From Planctomycetota bacterium (GTDB taxonomy: Bacteria > Planctomycetota > Phycisphaerae > Phycisphaerales > UBA1924), in contig JAEYUO010000076.1 of NCBI GenBank assembly GCA_023432465.1, positions 76,276 through 140,275 on the forward strand: 64,000 bases of DNA, in the 5' to 3' direction. The translations under genes were made by a program, and so were the position numbers. The notes under the pieces are model-generated. The model was given only the letters and a program-made list of their open reading frames with translations. It searched no databases and was not told the DNA's origin. Positions 28,632 to 36,455 of this stretch are shown one piece after another. Numbering within the stretch: the first letter of the stretch is position 1; every line of letters begins with the position of its first letter.

Positions 28632-29674
28632 CGCGCACCCTCCGTTCCCGCCGCCGCCGCCGGACGATTCGTCGGGGTCGCCGCAGGGATCATCCGCTCA
28701 AGCCCCAGCATCGGGATCGACCCGTCGCGGAACAGGCTCGATGCCCCGGGGTTGAAGTACTCAAGCCCGGGAAGGCTCGTCGGGAGCACGAGCGTCGTCG
28801 TACGGCCGTGCGCCAGCCGCATCAGCTCCATGTTCTTCAGGAAGACCGCCAGCTCCGGCTTCTCGTTCATCCGCTTGGTGAACTCCGTCACCTCGGCCTG
28901 ACCCTGGTTCCGCAGGTTCTTCGCCGTTGCCTGCGCAAACGCCAGAATCCGCTTCGCATCGTTCTCCGCGCTGGACCGAATCGCCGCGGCCTGGCTCGAG
29001 CCCTGGCTCAACGTCTCGCCGATGATCTTCTCGCGGTTCTTGTTCATCCGGTCGATCACGCTCTTGGTGACCTCCTGCGGCAGCGAGATCGTCGAGATCC
29101 CCACGGTCAGCGGCATGATGCCCGCATCAGACAGCGCCGCCCCGCCCTCAAGCCCGCCGCCCGTCCGCTTGAGCAGTTCGAGGATCCGCTGCTCGAGCTT
29201 CGGCAGGCTCGACCCGTTCACATCGCTGGAAAGCAGTTCATCCAGGCGATACTGCCCCACCTCCGTCATCGCGCTGCCCAGCGTCGTCGAGAGGATCCGC
29301 TCGGCCTCGCTGTAGTGATCCATCACGCCGTCGCCCGAACCCGAGAACCGCTTGTAGAACTTGAGCGGGTCATCCACCCGCCAGGTGACATACGCCGTCA
29401 GCACGATCGGGCGCTGGTCCGAGGTCGATTGCGTCTCGGGCTTGGTCTCAACCAGCCGCAGCCGCGTGTCGTACTTCGTCACCGAGTGCACGTACGGGAT
29501 GCGGAACCGCAGCCCCGGCTCGGAGATCACCGAGTTCTCGTCTGCTCGGCCGAAGGTCGCAACAACCGCCTTCTCGTTGAAGCCCACGGTGTACGACACC
29601 ATGAAGCCGACAAACGTCAGCACCACGATGGCGATGATCAGGAAACGGACGATGAGGCCTGTGGAGCGTTGCAA
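28628..29674 (-). CDS. HflC-like SPFH protein, TTG start
   Basis: A 348-residue protein with an N-terminal TM (IVRFLIIAIVVLTFVGFMV), then an SPFH domain (NEKAVVATFGRADENSVISE; GLRFRIPYVHSVTKYD), a coiled-coil helix (IRSSAENDAKRILAFAQATA) and a short C-terminal tail. It matches HflC layout. The start is set by GAGGAG 8 bases upstream of TTG 29674; the ATG at 29707 has no ribosome-binding site. It shares the ATGA junction with the HflK-like gene downstream, implying balanced synthesis of the two. Confidence 0.85.
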   Translation of the reverse strand: MQRSTGLIVRFLIIAIVVLTFVGFMVSYTVGFNEKAVVATFGRADENSVISEPGLRFRIPYVHSVTKYDTRLRLVETKPETQSTSDQRPIVLTAYVTWRVDDPLKFYKRFSGSGDGVMDHYSEAERILSTTLGSAMTEVGQYRLDELLSSDVNGSSLPKLEQRILELLKRTGGGLEGGAALSDAGIMPLTVGISTISLPQEVTKSVIDRMNKNREKIIGETLSQGSSQAAAIRSSAENDAKRILAFAQATAKNLRNQGQAEVTEFTKRMNEKPELAVFLKNMELMRLAHGRTTTLVLPTSLPGLEYFNPGASSLFRDGSIPMLGLERMIPAATPTNRPAAAAGTEGAR

Positions 29675-29731
29675 GGACGGATCTCCTCGTGGATAGCCGC
29701 GGCCCATGGCCCGCGGCGAAACACCGTTCGT

Positions 29732-31750
29732 TCAGGGGTTCTGCTGCTGGTTGACCGTTGGGTTCTCAAACAAGTTGCCGCCGATGGCCGCATCGTGCAG
29801 GTCCACACGCACCTCAAGACCCTCCCGCGTGTCGGCGACGATGTACACCCGCTTGTCCACAAGCAGCTCGCGGATCGTGTCAAAGTACTTCCGGGCGATG
29901 TACACCGACGGCGCGGCCTGGTAGTTGGCGATCTCCCCGGCGTGCTGCTCCGCGCGGGCGCGGGCATCCATGTGCATCTCCCACCGCTCCCGGCGCGCCC
30001 GCTGAAGCTCGATCGCCGCCGCCCCGCCCGCCCGCGACATCAACCCGCCGATCCGCGCCTCATGCACAAGCCGCTCATCCGGGTCGGTCTCCGACTCATA
30101 CAGATTGATCGCGGCCACGATCTCCCGGGCCTGCTCCAGCGAGCCCGCGGCCTCGATGAGCATCTGCTCGGCTTCCTTTTTCCCGTTCTCGATCGCCGCC
30201 TCGCGACGCTGCCCCGCGCTCACGACCTCCTCGAACTTCTCCGCGGTCTCTCGGGGCGGGTGAACGCCCTTGATCCCCGCGAACATCACCTTGATCCCAT
30301 ACCCCTCAAACAGCTTGGTCATCCGCCGCTGGATCTCCGCCGCCGCGCTCGCGCGCCCGCTCCCCAGAAGGTCATCCACGCTCCGCGTCGCCATGAACCG
30401 CATCAGTTCCCGCTGACCCTCGGACTTGATCACCGCCTCCCGATCCTCGGGCGCGGCGATCCGGTTGAAGGTCACAAGGTCGCTGATCGTGTAGTACAGC
30501 GGAATCTCCGCGGCGATCAGCGACCGGTCCCCCGCGCTCAGTTGTCCCGCCGCCCGCTCCATCGCCTCGGGCTGCACGATGAACATCCGCTCGACCGCCT
30601 TGTGGTCGTTGGTCCACAGGATGGCGGTGGTGATCGTCGGCGCCTCGCCGCCCAGGTCCACGCGGCGCAGCCGCTCGGTCTCGTACCGCTCGATCCGCTC
30701 AAACGGCCACGGCAGCTTGAGGTACGGCCCCGGCATCAGCGGCTGGGTCTCCGTCACGTTGCGCCCGAAGCGGATCCGCAGGGCCTGCTCGTTGGGCTGC
30801 ACGATCGTGATGCACGTCAGCGACCACAGCACCAGCACGCCGACGACGATCAGCGCGGCGAACGACCGGCTCAGAAGCTGATAGAACCAGCTCCCAGTCA
30901 CATCAAAGCCGAACTGATAGTTGAGCGCACCGCCGATCGATTCGGCGATGCGATCCGGAGCCGCCGCGAACCCCAGGATCCGCGAATCCATCGCCGGACG
31001 CGGGATCTCGCCCGGCCGCCGCGGGCGGTAGATGCCCAGCAGGAAGTTCAGCACGATCTCCGCGCCGATCACGATCATGGTGATGGGGATCGCGATCTGC
31101 ATCGCGCGGGCCACCGTGTCCGTGCTGAAGTGATCAATCGTGTGCCCGATCGCCACCGCAGCGCCGACAACCGCCGCGCCGACCGACATCGCCGCGCCCG
31201 CTCGCAGGTTCGCCCATGCCGCGTGCTTGCCCATGCCCGCGACATAGCGCGCGAGCATGAAGCCCACAAACCCGATGCCGAACCCGATGGCGATCCGCCA
31301 TCCCGGGACCACCGTCGGCTCGGCAAACTTGGGAAGCTCCCACGCCTCACGCCCCAATTGCAGCCGCCAGATCCCGATCCCGATGAGTGCGGCCGCCAGC
31401 GCCAGGCTCACGATCGGCAGCAGGATGCGGTGCATCCACTGCAGCCGCTTCGCCGCGACCTTCAGCTCGTCCCCCGCCTCCCCGAAGACCGAGGCCGCCC
31501 GCGCCCCCTGCTGCGCCAAGGACTCGGCTTCCAGCGCCTCCAGCCGCTCCCGCCGATGCTGATCGAACACAACCGCCAGCGACAGCCAGACCACCAGTCC
31601 CAGCAGCGCGAACATCGCCGCGCTCACCGCCGCCGGGTCCCGCGCCACCACGCCGTACACCAGAAGCACAAGTCCCATGCCCAGCTGGAGCGCAAAGCCC
31701 AGGAGGCTGATACTCGCTGCACGCTTATAGCTTTGGAAGTCGGCCTTCAT
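29732..31750 (-). CDS. SPFH protein fused to a polytopic membrane domain
   Basis: A 672-residue protein that opens the operon. Residues 1-310 contain six or more TM segments (for example SISLLGFALQLGMGLVLLVY; ILLPIVSLALAAALIGIGIW; GWRIAIGFGIGFVGFMLARY), a fusion not seen in HflK or HflC. A further TM (FAALIVVGVLVLWSLTCITI) leads into an SPFH domain (VQPNEQALRIRFGRNVTETQ; MPGPYLKLPWPFERIE), then a helical region (EIQRRMTKLFEGYGIKVMFA; ARRERWEMHMDARARAEQHA). It would form a hetero-oligomer with the next two SPFH proteins. Function of the N-terminal membrane domain is unknown. Confidence 0.8.
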   Translation of the reverse strand: MKADFQSYKRAASISLLGFALQLGMGLVLLVYGVVARDPAAVSAAMFALLGLVVWLSLAVVFDQHRRERLEALEAESLAQQGARAASVFGEAGDELKVAAKRLQWMHRILLPIVSLALAAALIGIGIWRLQLGREAWELPKFAEPTVVPGWRIAIGFGIGFVGFMLARYVAGMGKHAAWANLRAGAAMSVGAAVVGAAVAIGHTIDHFSTDTVARAMQIAIPITMIVIGAEIVLNFLLGIYRPRRPGEIPRPAMDSRILGFAAAPDRIAESIGGALNYQFGFDVTGSWFYQLLSRSFAALIVVGVLVLWSLTCITIVQPNEQALRIRFGRNVTETQPLMPGPYLKLPWPFERIERYETERLRRVDLGGEAPTITTAILWTNDHKAVERMFIVQPEAMERAAGQLSAGDRSLIAAEIPLYYTISDLVTFNRIAAPEDREAVIKSEGQRELMRFMATRSVDDLLGSGRASAAAEIQRRMTKLFEGYGIKVMFAGIKGVHPPRETAEKFEEVVSAGQRREAAIENGKKEAEQMLIEAAGSLEQAREIVAAINLYESETDPDERLVHEARIGGLMSRAGGAAAIELQRARRERWEMHMDARARAEQHAGEIANYQAAPSVYIARKYFDTIRELLVDKRVYIVADTREGLEVRVDLHDAAIGGNLFENPTVNQQQNP

Positions 31751-32157
31751 GCTCGTCAGATGCTCCGGCGAAACTGCTCCCCGCCCGCCCCGGCTTCCAG
31801 CCTAACCATCCTGCCGCGGCCCTGCGCGGGCGAGATTGTCGCCCTCGCCGCTCGGGCTGTCCACATCGCGCCGAACCCGACGCGGTGCCGAACACCCCGA
31901 CGGACCAGGCCCATCGTGCCCCTCCCCCACCACAAACACCGGACCGCCCCTCTCTCCGCCGACAGAACGCCGACAAGGGCGAGACAATAGACACCGACAA
32001 ACCCGGGCATGCAGCCCGATCGCGCGAACCGCGCGGCCCGCCGGTACGTTGATGTACGACAGATCAGCCGCTATGTTCGTCCCGTCTGGCGAACTTTCTT
32101 CGCTTCCCCCGGTCCGGCTCAGGACCGCCCCCTCCCCCCTCGGAACCACACCCCAGC
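31751..32157. promoter_or_regulatory. Divergent intergenic region between the SPFH/ABC operon and the lone permease
   Basis: About 400 bases without a convincing gene. A candidate plus-strand promoter is TTGATG (32049-32054), 17-base spacer, TATGTT (32072-32077), for the permease at 32158. I found no clear minus-strand promoter for the operon. There are no strong repeats. The promoter call is from consensus match only. Confidence 0.4.
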
Positions 32158-33519
32158 ATGCTCTCGCAACTGCTCACCATCGCGCGGAACACCTTCGTCG
32201 AGAGCGTGCGCCAGCCTATCTACTTCGTCCTCATCGCCATCGCCGGGCTGTGCCTCGTCCTCACGACATGGTCCGCAGGGTTCTCGATGGGAATGTCCGA
32301 ATCCGGCGAGGTCTCCGGAGACAACAAGCTCCTCCTGGATGTCGGAATGGCGACCGTTTTCGTCGTCGGCGTCCTGCTCGCCGCATTCCTCGCCACCGCC
32401 GTCATCAGCCGCGAGATCGAGAACAAAACCGTCCTCACCGTGGTCAGCAAGCCCGTTTCGAGGGTGACGCTTGTCTTGGGTAAGTACCTCGGCGTCGCCG
32501 CGGCCATTCTCCTGGCCGGGATCACGATGTCCATGTTCCTCTTTCTCTGCATCCGCCACGAGGTCCTCTCCACCGCGGCAGACGACCTGGACGGACCGGT
32601 GGTGCTTTTTTCGCTCCTGGCGGTAGGCATTTCCCTTGCCGTGGCGATCTGGTGTAACTTCTTTTACGGCTGGATCTTCCCGCAGACCGCGACGATGCTC
32701 CTCTGCCCGTTGATCGTGGTCGCCTACTTCTGCGTCCTCATGGTCTCCAAGAAGTGGGGACTCCAGTTCCCATACCAGGACTTCAAACCGCAGATCGCGA
32801 TCGCCGCATCCTGCGTGGTCATGGCGCTGCTGGTCTTGACCGCTCTGGCCACCGCGGCATCTGCCCGGCTCGGACAGGTCATGACCCTCGTGGTCTGCTG
32901 CGGGGCGTTCGTCCTGGGCATGCTCTCGAACCACTTCTTGGGGTCCAGGGCCATCGACAGCGACTTTGTTGGGGTCATCGGCACCGCGCAACCACAGCTG
33001 GCAAATCAAGTTACGCTCGACCAGAACGGCGATGTGTACAACATCACCCTGCAGTTCGATCCGCGCCGCCAGCTCCGGGCCGGATTGCCGTTCTACTACG
33101 GCCCCAACCCCAACGGACTCGGGATGGCTGTCCCCCCATACGAGGAGTACAAGGGCAGCCTCACGGAGTTTGGTCCGCTGGGCGATCGAACGCTCCCCCC
33201 CGCTCTCGTCATCACCGAATCGCAAGGGCCGGGCAAGACCCTGAAGGTCCAACGCGTGGGGGCGGATCGTCCCCTCCTCCGCAGACCCCCTCAATCAGGC
33301 GACTACGTCTTCCTCGCCCCAACGCAGATCCGTCCCGTGTTCTTCGCAGCCTGGGCGCTCGTGCCCAACATCCAGTTCTATTGGCTGATTGATGCAGTCT
33401 CACAGGATCAGCCGATCCCGGCGAGGCACGTGTTGCTGGTGATGGTCTACGGCCTCGCCCAGATCGGAGTCTTCCTGTCACTCGGCGTGGTACTGTTCCA
33501 GCGTCGGGAAGTCGGTTAA
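32158..33519 (+). CDS. ABC-2-type transporter permease without adjacent ATPase
   Basis: A 453-residue membrane protein with an N-terminal amphipathic stretch (LLTIARNTFVESVRQPIYFV) and about six TM segments before a hydrophilic domain (about 265-410) and a final TM (VLLVMVYGLAQIGVFLSLGV). FLATAVISREIENKTVLTVV and KPVSRVTLVLGKYLGVAA are the ABC-2 coupling-helix sequences, nearly the same type as in the permease at 23914. No ATPase gene lies next to it; the ABC ATPase in the divergent operon could serve both. The substrate is unknown. Confidence 0.8.
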   Translation: MLSQLLTIARNTFVESVRQPIYFVLIAIAGLCLVLTTWSAGFSMGMSESGEVSGDNKLLLDVGMATVFVVGVLLAAFLATAVISREIENKTVLTVVSKPVSRVTLVLGKYLGVAAAILLAGITMSMFLFLCIRHEVLSTAADDLDGPVVLFSLLAVGISLAVAIWCNFFYGWIFPQTATMLLCPLIVVAYFCVLMVSKKWGLQFPYQDFKPQIAIAASCVVMALLVLTALATAASARLGQVMTLVVCCGAFVLGMLSNHFLGSRAIDSDFVGVIGTAQPQLANQVTLDQNGDVYNITLQFDPRRQLRAGLPFYYGPNPNGLGMAVPPYEEYKGSLTEFGPLGDRTLPPALVITESQGPGKTLKVQRVGADRPLLRRPPQSGDYVFLAPTQIRPVFFAAWALVPNIQFYWLIDAVSQDQPIPARHVLLVMVYGLAQIGVFLSLGVVLFQRREVG

Positions 33520-33575
33520 ACTCTTTCGGATCGCTCCGGATCGACGACGTCGAATCTCAAAGGACGGTGGTACTC

Positions 33576-33887
33576 ATGGCACGCACATCACTTGATTCGG
33601 GGGCAAGTTCATCCAAGGCCCCGGCGGCGAAGCCCAAGCCCAGCGGCAAGGGTACGAGCAACCTCGACAAGGCCCAGAAGATCAAGCTGGTCGTGTCGGT
33701 TTCGGTCATCCTGCTCGTCACCGTCTTCATCCTGTTCAACCAGGGCATCCTTTCGTTTGGCGAGGGTGCTCCGCCGCCGACGGATGTCCCGTCGGACCTC
33801 GAAGCCGAGCTGCAGGCACAGATCGAGCGCGAGCGCAACGCGCCCCCGCCGCCGCCCACCGCTCCGACTCGTCAAGGCTCTCAATGA
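33576..33887 (+). CDS. Small single-TM protein, unknown
   Basis: A 103-residue protein: a basic Ser/Lys/Pro-rich N-terminus (about 1-33), one TM (IKLVVSVSVILLVTVFILFN), then an acidic and Pro-rich tail ending in a run of prolines. Reads as a bitopic protein with its N-terminus in the cytoplasm. The ATG at 33576 follows AAAGGA by 11 bases. It lies 56 bases after the permease stop. No family recognised. Confidence 0.6.
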   Translation: MARTSLDSGASSSKAPAAKPKPSGKGTSNLDKAQKIKLVVSVSVILLVTVFILFNQGILSFGEGAPPPTDVPSDLEAELQAQIERERNAPPPPPTAPTRQGSQ

Positions 33888-33905
33888 GCCCGGCGGGTCC
33901 ATCGC

Positions 33906-33923
33906 ATACCCGATAGTGGGTAT
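33906..33923. promoter_or_regulatory. Perfect 6-bp inverted repeat, weak terminator or operator
   Basis: ATACCC-GATAGT-GGGTAT followed by TTTGTT. Located just after the small TM gene, before the response regulator. It could end that transcript or be a protein-binding site. The rest of 33924-34072 shows only the response regulator's leader. Confidence 0.4.
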
Positions 33924-34072
33924 TTGTTCCGATCGTGCTGCCTGTAACGCGCACACCTCATCGCCCTTCTCGCGGGTCGCGAGGTTGGGCTTCATCCCGC
34001 TTCGCCCCCGGTCGATCCCAGCCGATATCCGACTTCCCGGATTGAGGCTTGTGGAGCGAAGGAGGCGATGCG

Positions 34073-34546
34073 TTGACAGCACACTCGACGACACCCCGGG
34101 CCGTTCCCACCATTGTGGTTGCGGATGATGAAACGCACATCCGTCTGGTGGTGGCCGACAAGCTCCGCGCGGCGGGATGCACCGTGTTTGAAGCCTGCGA
34201 TGGCGAAGAGGCTCTCGACCTCGTCCATAAGCACCATCCCGATGCGATCATCACCGACCTGCAGATGCCCTATATGAGCGGGCTGGAACTCTGCATGCGC
34301 CTGGCTGAAGAAGCCCGCGCCGCCGGCACCACCCCCATTCCAACCGTGCTCCTCACCGCCCGCGGCCACGTCCTGGAGCCGGAGCAGTTGTCGCTCACCG
34401 GGATCAAGCGGGTGATGGGCAAGCCGTTCGGGGTTCGCGAGCTCCTCGAGTTCGTCCAGACCTCGCTGCTTGGCCCGCGTTTCGCCGCGCACGCGGCCAA
34501 ACCCGATCCGATGGCCCATCCATCCATGGGGTGCCGCGCCGCATGA
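34073..34546 (+). CDS. Single-domain response regulator (REC), TTG start
   Basis: A 157-residue receiver protein. The acidic pair (VVADDETHIRLVVAD), the phosphorylated Asp in DAIITDLQMPYMSGLEL, the switch Thr/Ser (VLLTARG) and the conserved Lys (VMGKPFGVRELLEFV) are all present. No output domain follows, only a short tail. TTG at 34073 is the start because GGAGG is at 34061-34065. Its stop overlaps the ATG of the HD-GYP gene (ATGA), so it probably signals to that protein. Confidence 0.9.
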   Translation: MTAHSTTPRAVPTIVVADDETHIRLVVADKLRAAGCTVFEACDGEEALDLVHKHHPDAIITDLQMPYMSGLELCMRLAEEARAAGTTPIPTVLLTARGHVLEPEQLSLTGIKRVMGKPFGVRELLEFVQTSLLGPRFAAHAAKPDPMAHPSMGCRAA

Positions 34547-36189
34547 GCCTGCCCACATACACCATACCGGCCGCGATCACCAACGCCCCGAGCCTTGCGA
34601 TCCAGGCTCTTCGCGAGCGGTGTGCCGCGCTCGGCTTGTCTTCCTGGCGCTGCGACAACGCCGGGACAATCCTCTCCGAGCCGCAGGATCGCGGCCCCGT
34701 GGGGCTCCTGCTTGGATCCTCAATCATCACGAAGCTGCTGCGCGATGCCGTCAAGCAGTGGGGACTGCTCCCGGCGGGTCAGGCTCCGGCGGTTGAGGAA
34801 CTGTTCCCCGGGTGCTGGGCCATCCCGCTCTCGGAAGAGCGCCGCAAGGAACGCGTGGGCTTTGTCGTGGCGATGGCCTTCGGCCAGCGGGCCTTGGATG
34901 AAGAGTTCTTCCTGGCGGCGTGCCGCGCAGCCCATCTGGATGCGCAGGCCACACGCAAGAGCCTGCTGCCCCGTGCGAGGTTCGACTCCGCATCGGCGGC
35001 CGCGCTGCGTGAATCGCTGCTGTGGATGGCCGCGGACCTCGGAAAGCTGGAGGAGCACGGCAAGACGGTCTCGGGCTTCACACGGCAGTTGACAGACTGC
35101 TTCGAAACGATCGACCTTCTGTACACGCTCGGTCGCTCGATGAATGACCTGACCCAGCCCTCCCAGTTCGTGCAGCGGATGTGCGACCGACTCCGTGGCG
35201 CGCTGCCGTTCACGTGGATCGGCGCGACGTTCGCCAACGACAGCGCCGTCGCGGGCGGAGCGGCCGGCCGGTTCTTTGCCAGCGGCGAGGTGGGGCTCGA
35301 TCAGGATGCGCTGAGCGCGGCCGCGGCGGAGGTCTGCAAAGACCACGAGCCGCAGGTGCCGCTGATTCTGACGGAGCTCAATGGCGAGGCCATCCCGGGG
35401 TCTGGACAGGTTCTGGTTCAGCCGATCTGGCGTGGCGGGCGGCACGCCGGCGCGCTGCTGGCCGGAGACAAATACGGGGATGACCCGCAGGTCAGCAGCT
35501 ACGACATCCAGCTTCTGGAAGCCGCGAGCGGCTATGTGGGGGCGTTCCTGGATAACGCCGTGCTCTACGCCGAGCAGCAGGCGCTCTTCCTGGGGACGCT
35601 CGAGGCCTTGACGGCTTCCATCGACGCCAAGGACCGCTATACCTGCGGCCACTCGCGCCGCGTGGCACACCTCTCTCACCGCCTGGCGCTGGCCATCGGC
35701 ATGAGCGAAGAGGATGCCGACCGCGTGCGGATCGCCGGGCTGGTGCACGATGTGGGCAAGATCGGCGTCCCCGAGGCGGTGCTGGTGAAGGCCGGCCGGC
35801 TCACGGACCAGGAGTTCGATGCCATCAAGAAGCACCCGGAGATCGGGTTCCGCATCTTGAAGGACATCCGGCTGCTCACCGATGTGCTGCCGGGCGTGCT
35901 TCACCACCATGAGCGCTACGACGGCCGCGGCTACCCGCACGGGATCGCCGGCGAGGCCATCCCGCAGCTTGCCCGGATCATCGCGCTGGCGGACACGTTC
36001 GATGCGATGAGCTCGAACCGCTCATACAGGGCGGCGATGCCCCGAGCCGAGACGCTGGCCGAGATCACCCGATGCGCGGGAGCGCAGTTCGACCCGGAGA
36101 TGGCCAAGGTCTTCGTCACCCTGGACTTCTCCGAGTACGACCGGCTGGTCCTGGAAGACGCCGGCACGGTGTCCGCCCGGGCCGCCTGA
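34543..36189 (+). CDS. GAF/HD-GYP cyclic-di-GMP phosphodiesterase-like protein
   Basis: A 548-residue soluble protein. The N-terminal region (about 1-190) is unassigned and helical, the middle (about 190-340) is GAF-like (GGRHAGALLAGDKYGDDPQV), and the C-terminal HD-GYP domain has HSRRVAHLSHRLA, H402-D403 in HDVGKIGVP, and HHHERYDGRGYPHG. The H-H-E-x2-D-G-x-G-Y-P motif is intact, so it should hydrolyse c-di-GMP. The response regulator overlapping its start likely controls or recruits it. The next genes code surface proteins, which fits a c-di-GMP link to adhesion, but that is inference. Confidence 0.9.
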   Translation: MSLPTYTIPAAITNAPSLAIQALRERCAALGLSSWRCDNAGTILSEPQDRGPVGLLLGSSIITKLLRDAVKQWGLLPAGQAPAVEELFPGCWAIPLSEERRKERVGFVVAMAFGQRALDEEFFLAACRAAHLDAQATRKSLLPRARFDSASAAALRESLLWMAADLGKLEEHGKTVSGFTRQLTDCFETIDLLYTLGRSMNDLTQPSQFVQRMCDRLRGALPFTWIGATFANDSAVAGGAAGRFFASGEVGLDQDALSAAAAEVCKDHEPQVPLILTELNGEAIPGSGQVLVQPIWRGGRHAGALLAGDKYGDDPQVSSYDIQLLEAASGYVGAFLDNAVLYAEQQALFLGTLEALTASIDAKDRYTCGHSRRVAHLSHRLALAIGMSEEDADRVRIAGLVHDVGKIGVPEAVLVKAGRLTDQEFDAIKKHPEIGFRILKDIRLLTDVLPGVLHHHERYDGRGYPHGIAGEAIPQLARIIALADTFDAMSSNRSYRAAMPRAETLAEITRCAGAQFDPEMAKVFVTLDFSEYDRLVLEDAGTVSARAA

Positions 36190-36455
36190 GTCGCCCAAGG
36201 GGCTTCAGCCGCGGTGCGAGCCGCCCCGACCCCCTCGGAGCACTTCGCCAACCGAATAGCATTCCCCTCGAACCGCCGAACTGTGGCAGGCGAATGGGGT
36301 TGCAGGTAGACTCCCCGGGTCCGCACAGGGCGGGAGCGGTCTTGTCACACCCCGACTCGGAAGGACCCGAGAGTGGGGATGAGGCAAGAAACCGGCTTGG
36401 CGCCACCGGAAAGCCGGCGCCGAGTCCATCACTCAGAGACGAGGAGAGTTGTTCG
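36190..36455 (+). promoter_or_regulatory. Structured leader of the cyclophilin gene
   Basis: No gene is seen. Stems include ACCCC-GA-CTCGG paired with CCGAG-AGT-GGGG (about 36345-36376) and CCGGCTT paired with AAGCCGG around a GGCGCC element (about 36392-36418). GAGGAGAG at 36441-36448 is the ribosome-binding site. I could not match it to a known riboswitch class. Confidence 0.4.

Noticed and set aside
28601..31990. Long plus-strand frame opposite the SPFH genes
   Set aside because: Antisense to three SPFH genes with typical motifs. Composition is Arg, Pro, His and Gln-rich, a shadow.
31802..32149. Minus-strand small gene in the divergent region
   Set aside because: The frame has no ribosome-binding site and no recognisable motif, and it overlaps the probable promoter.
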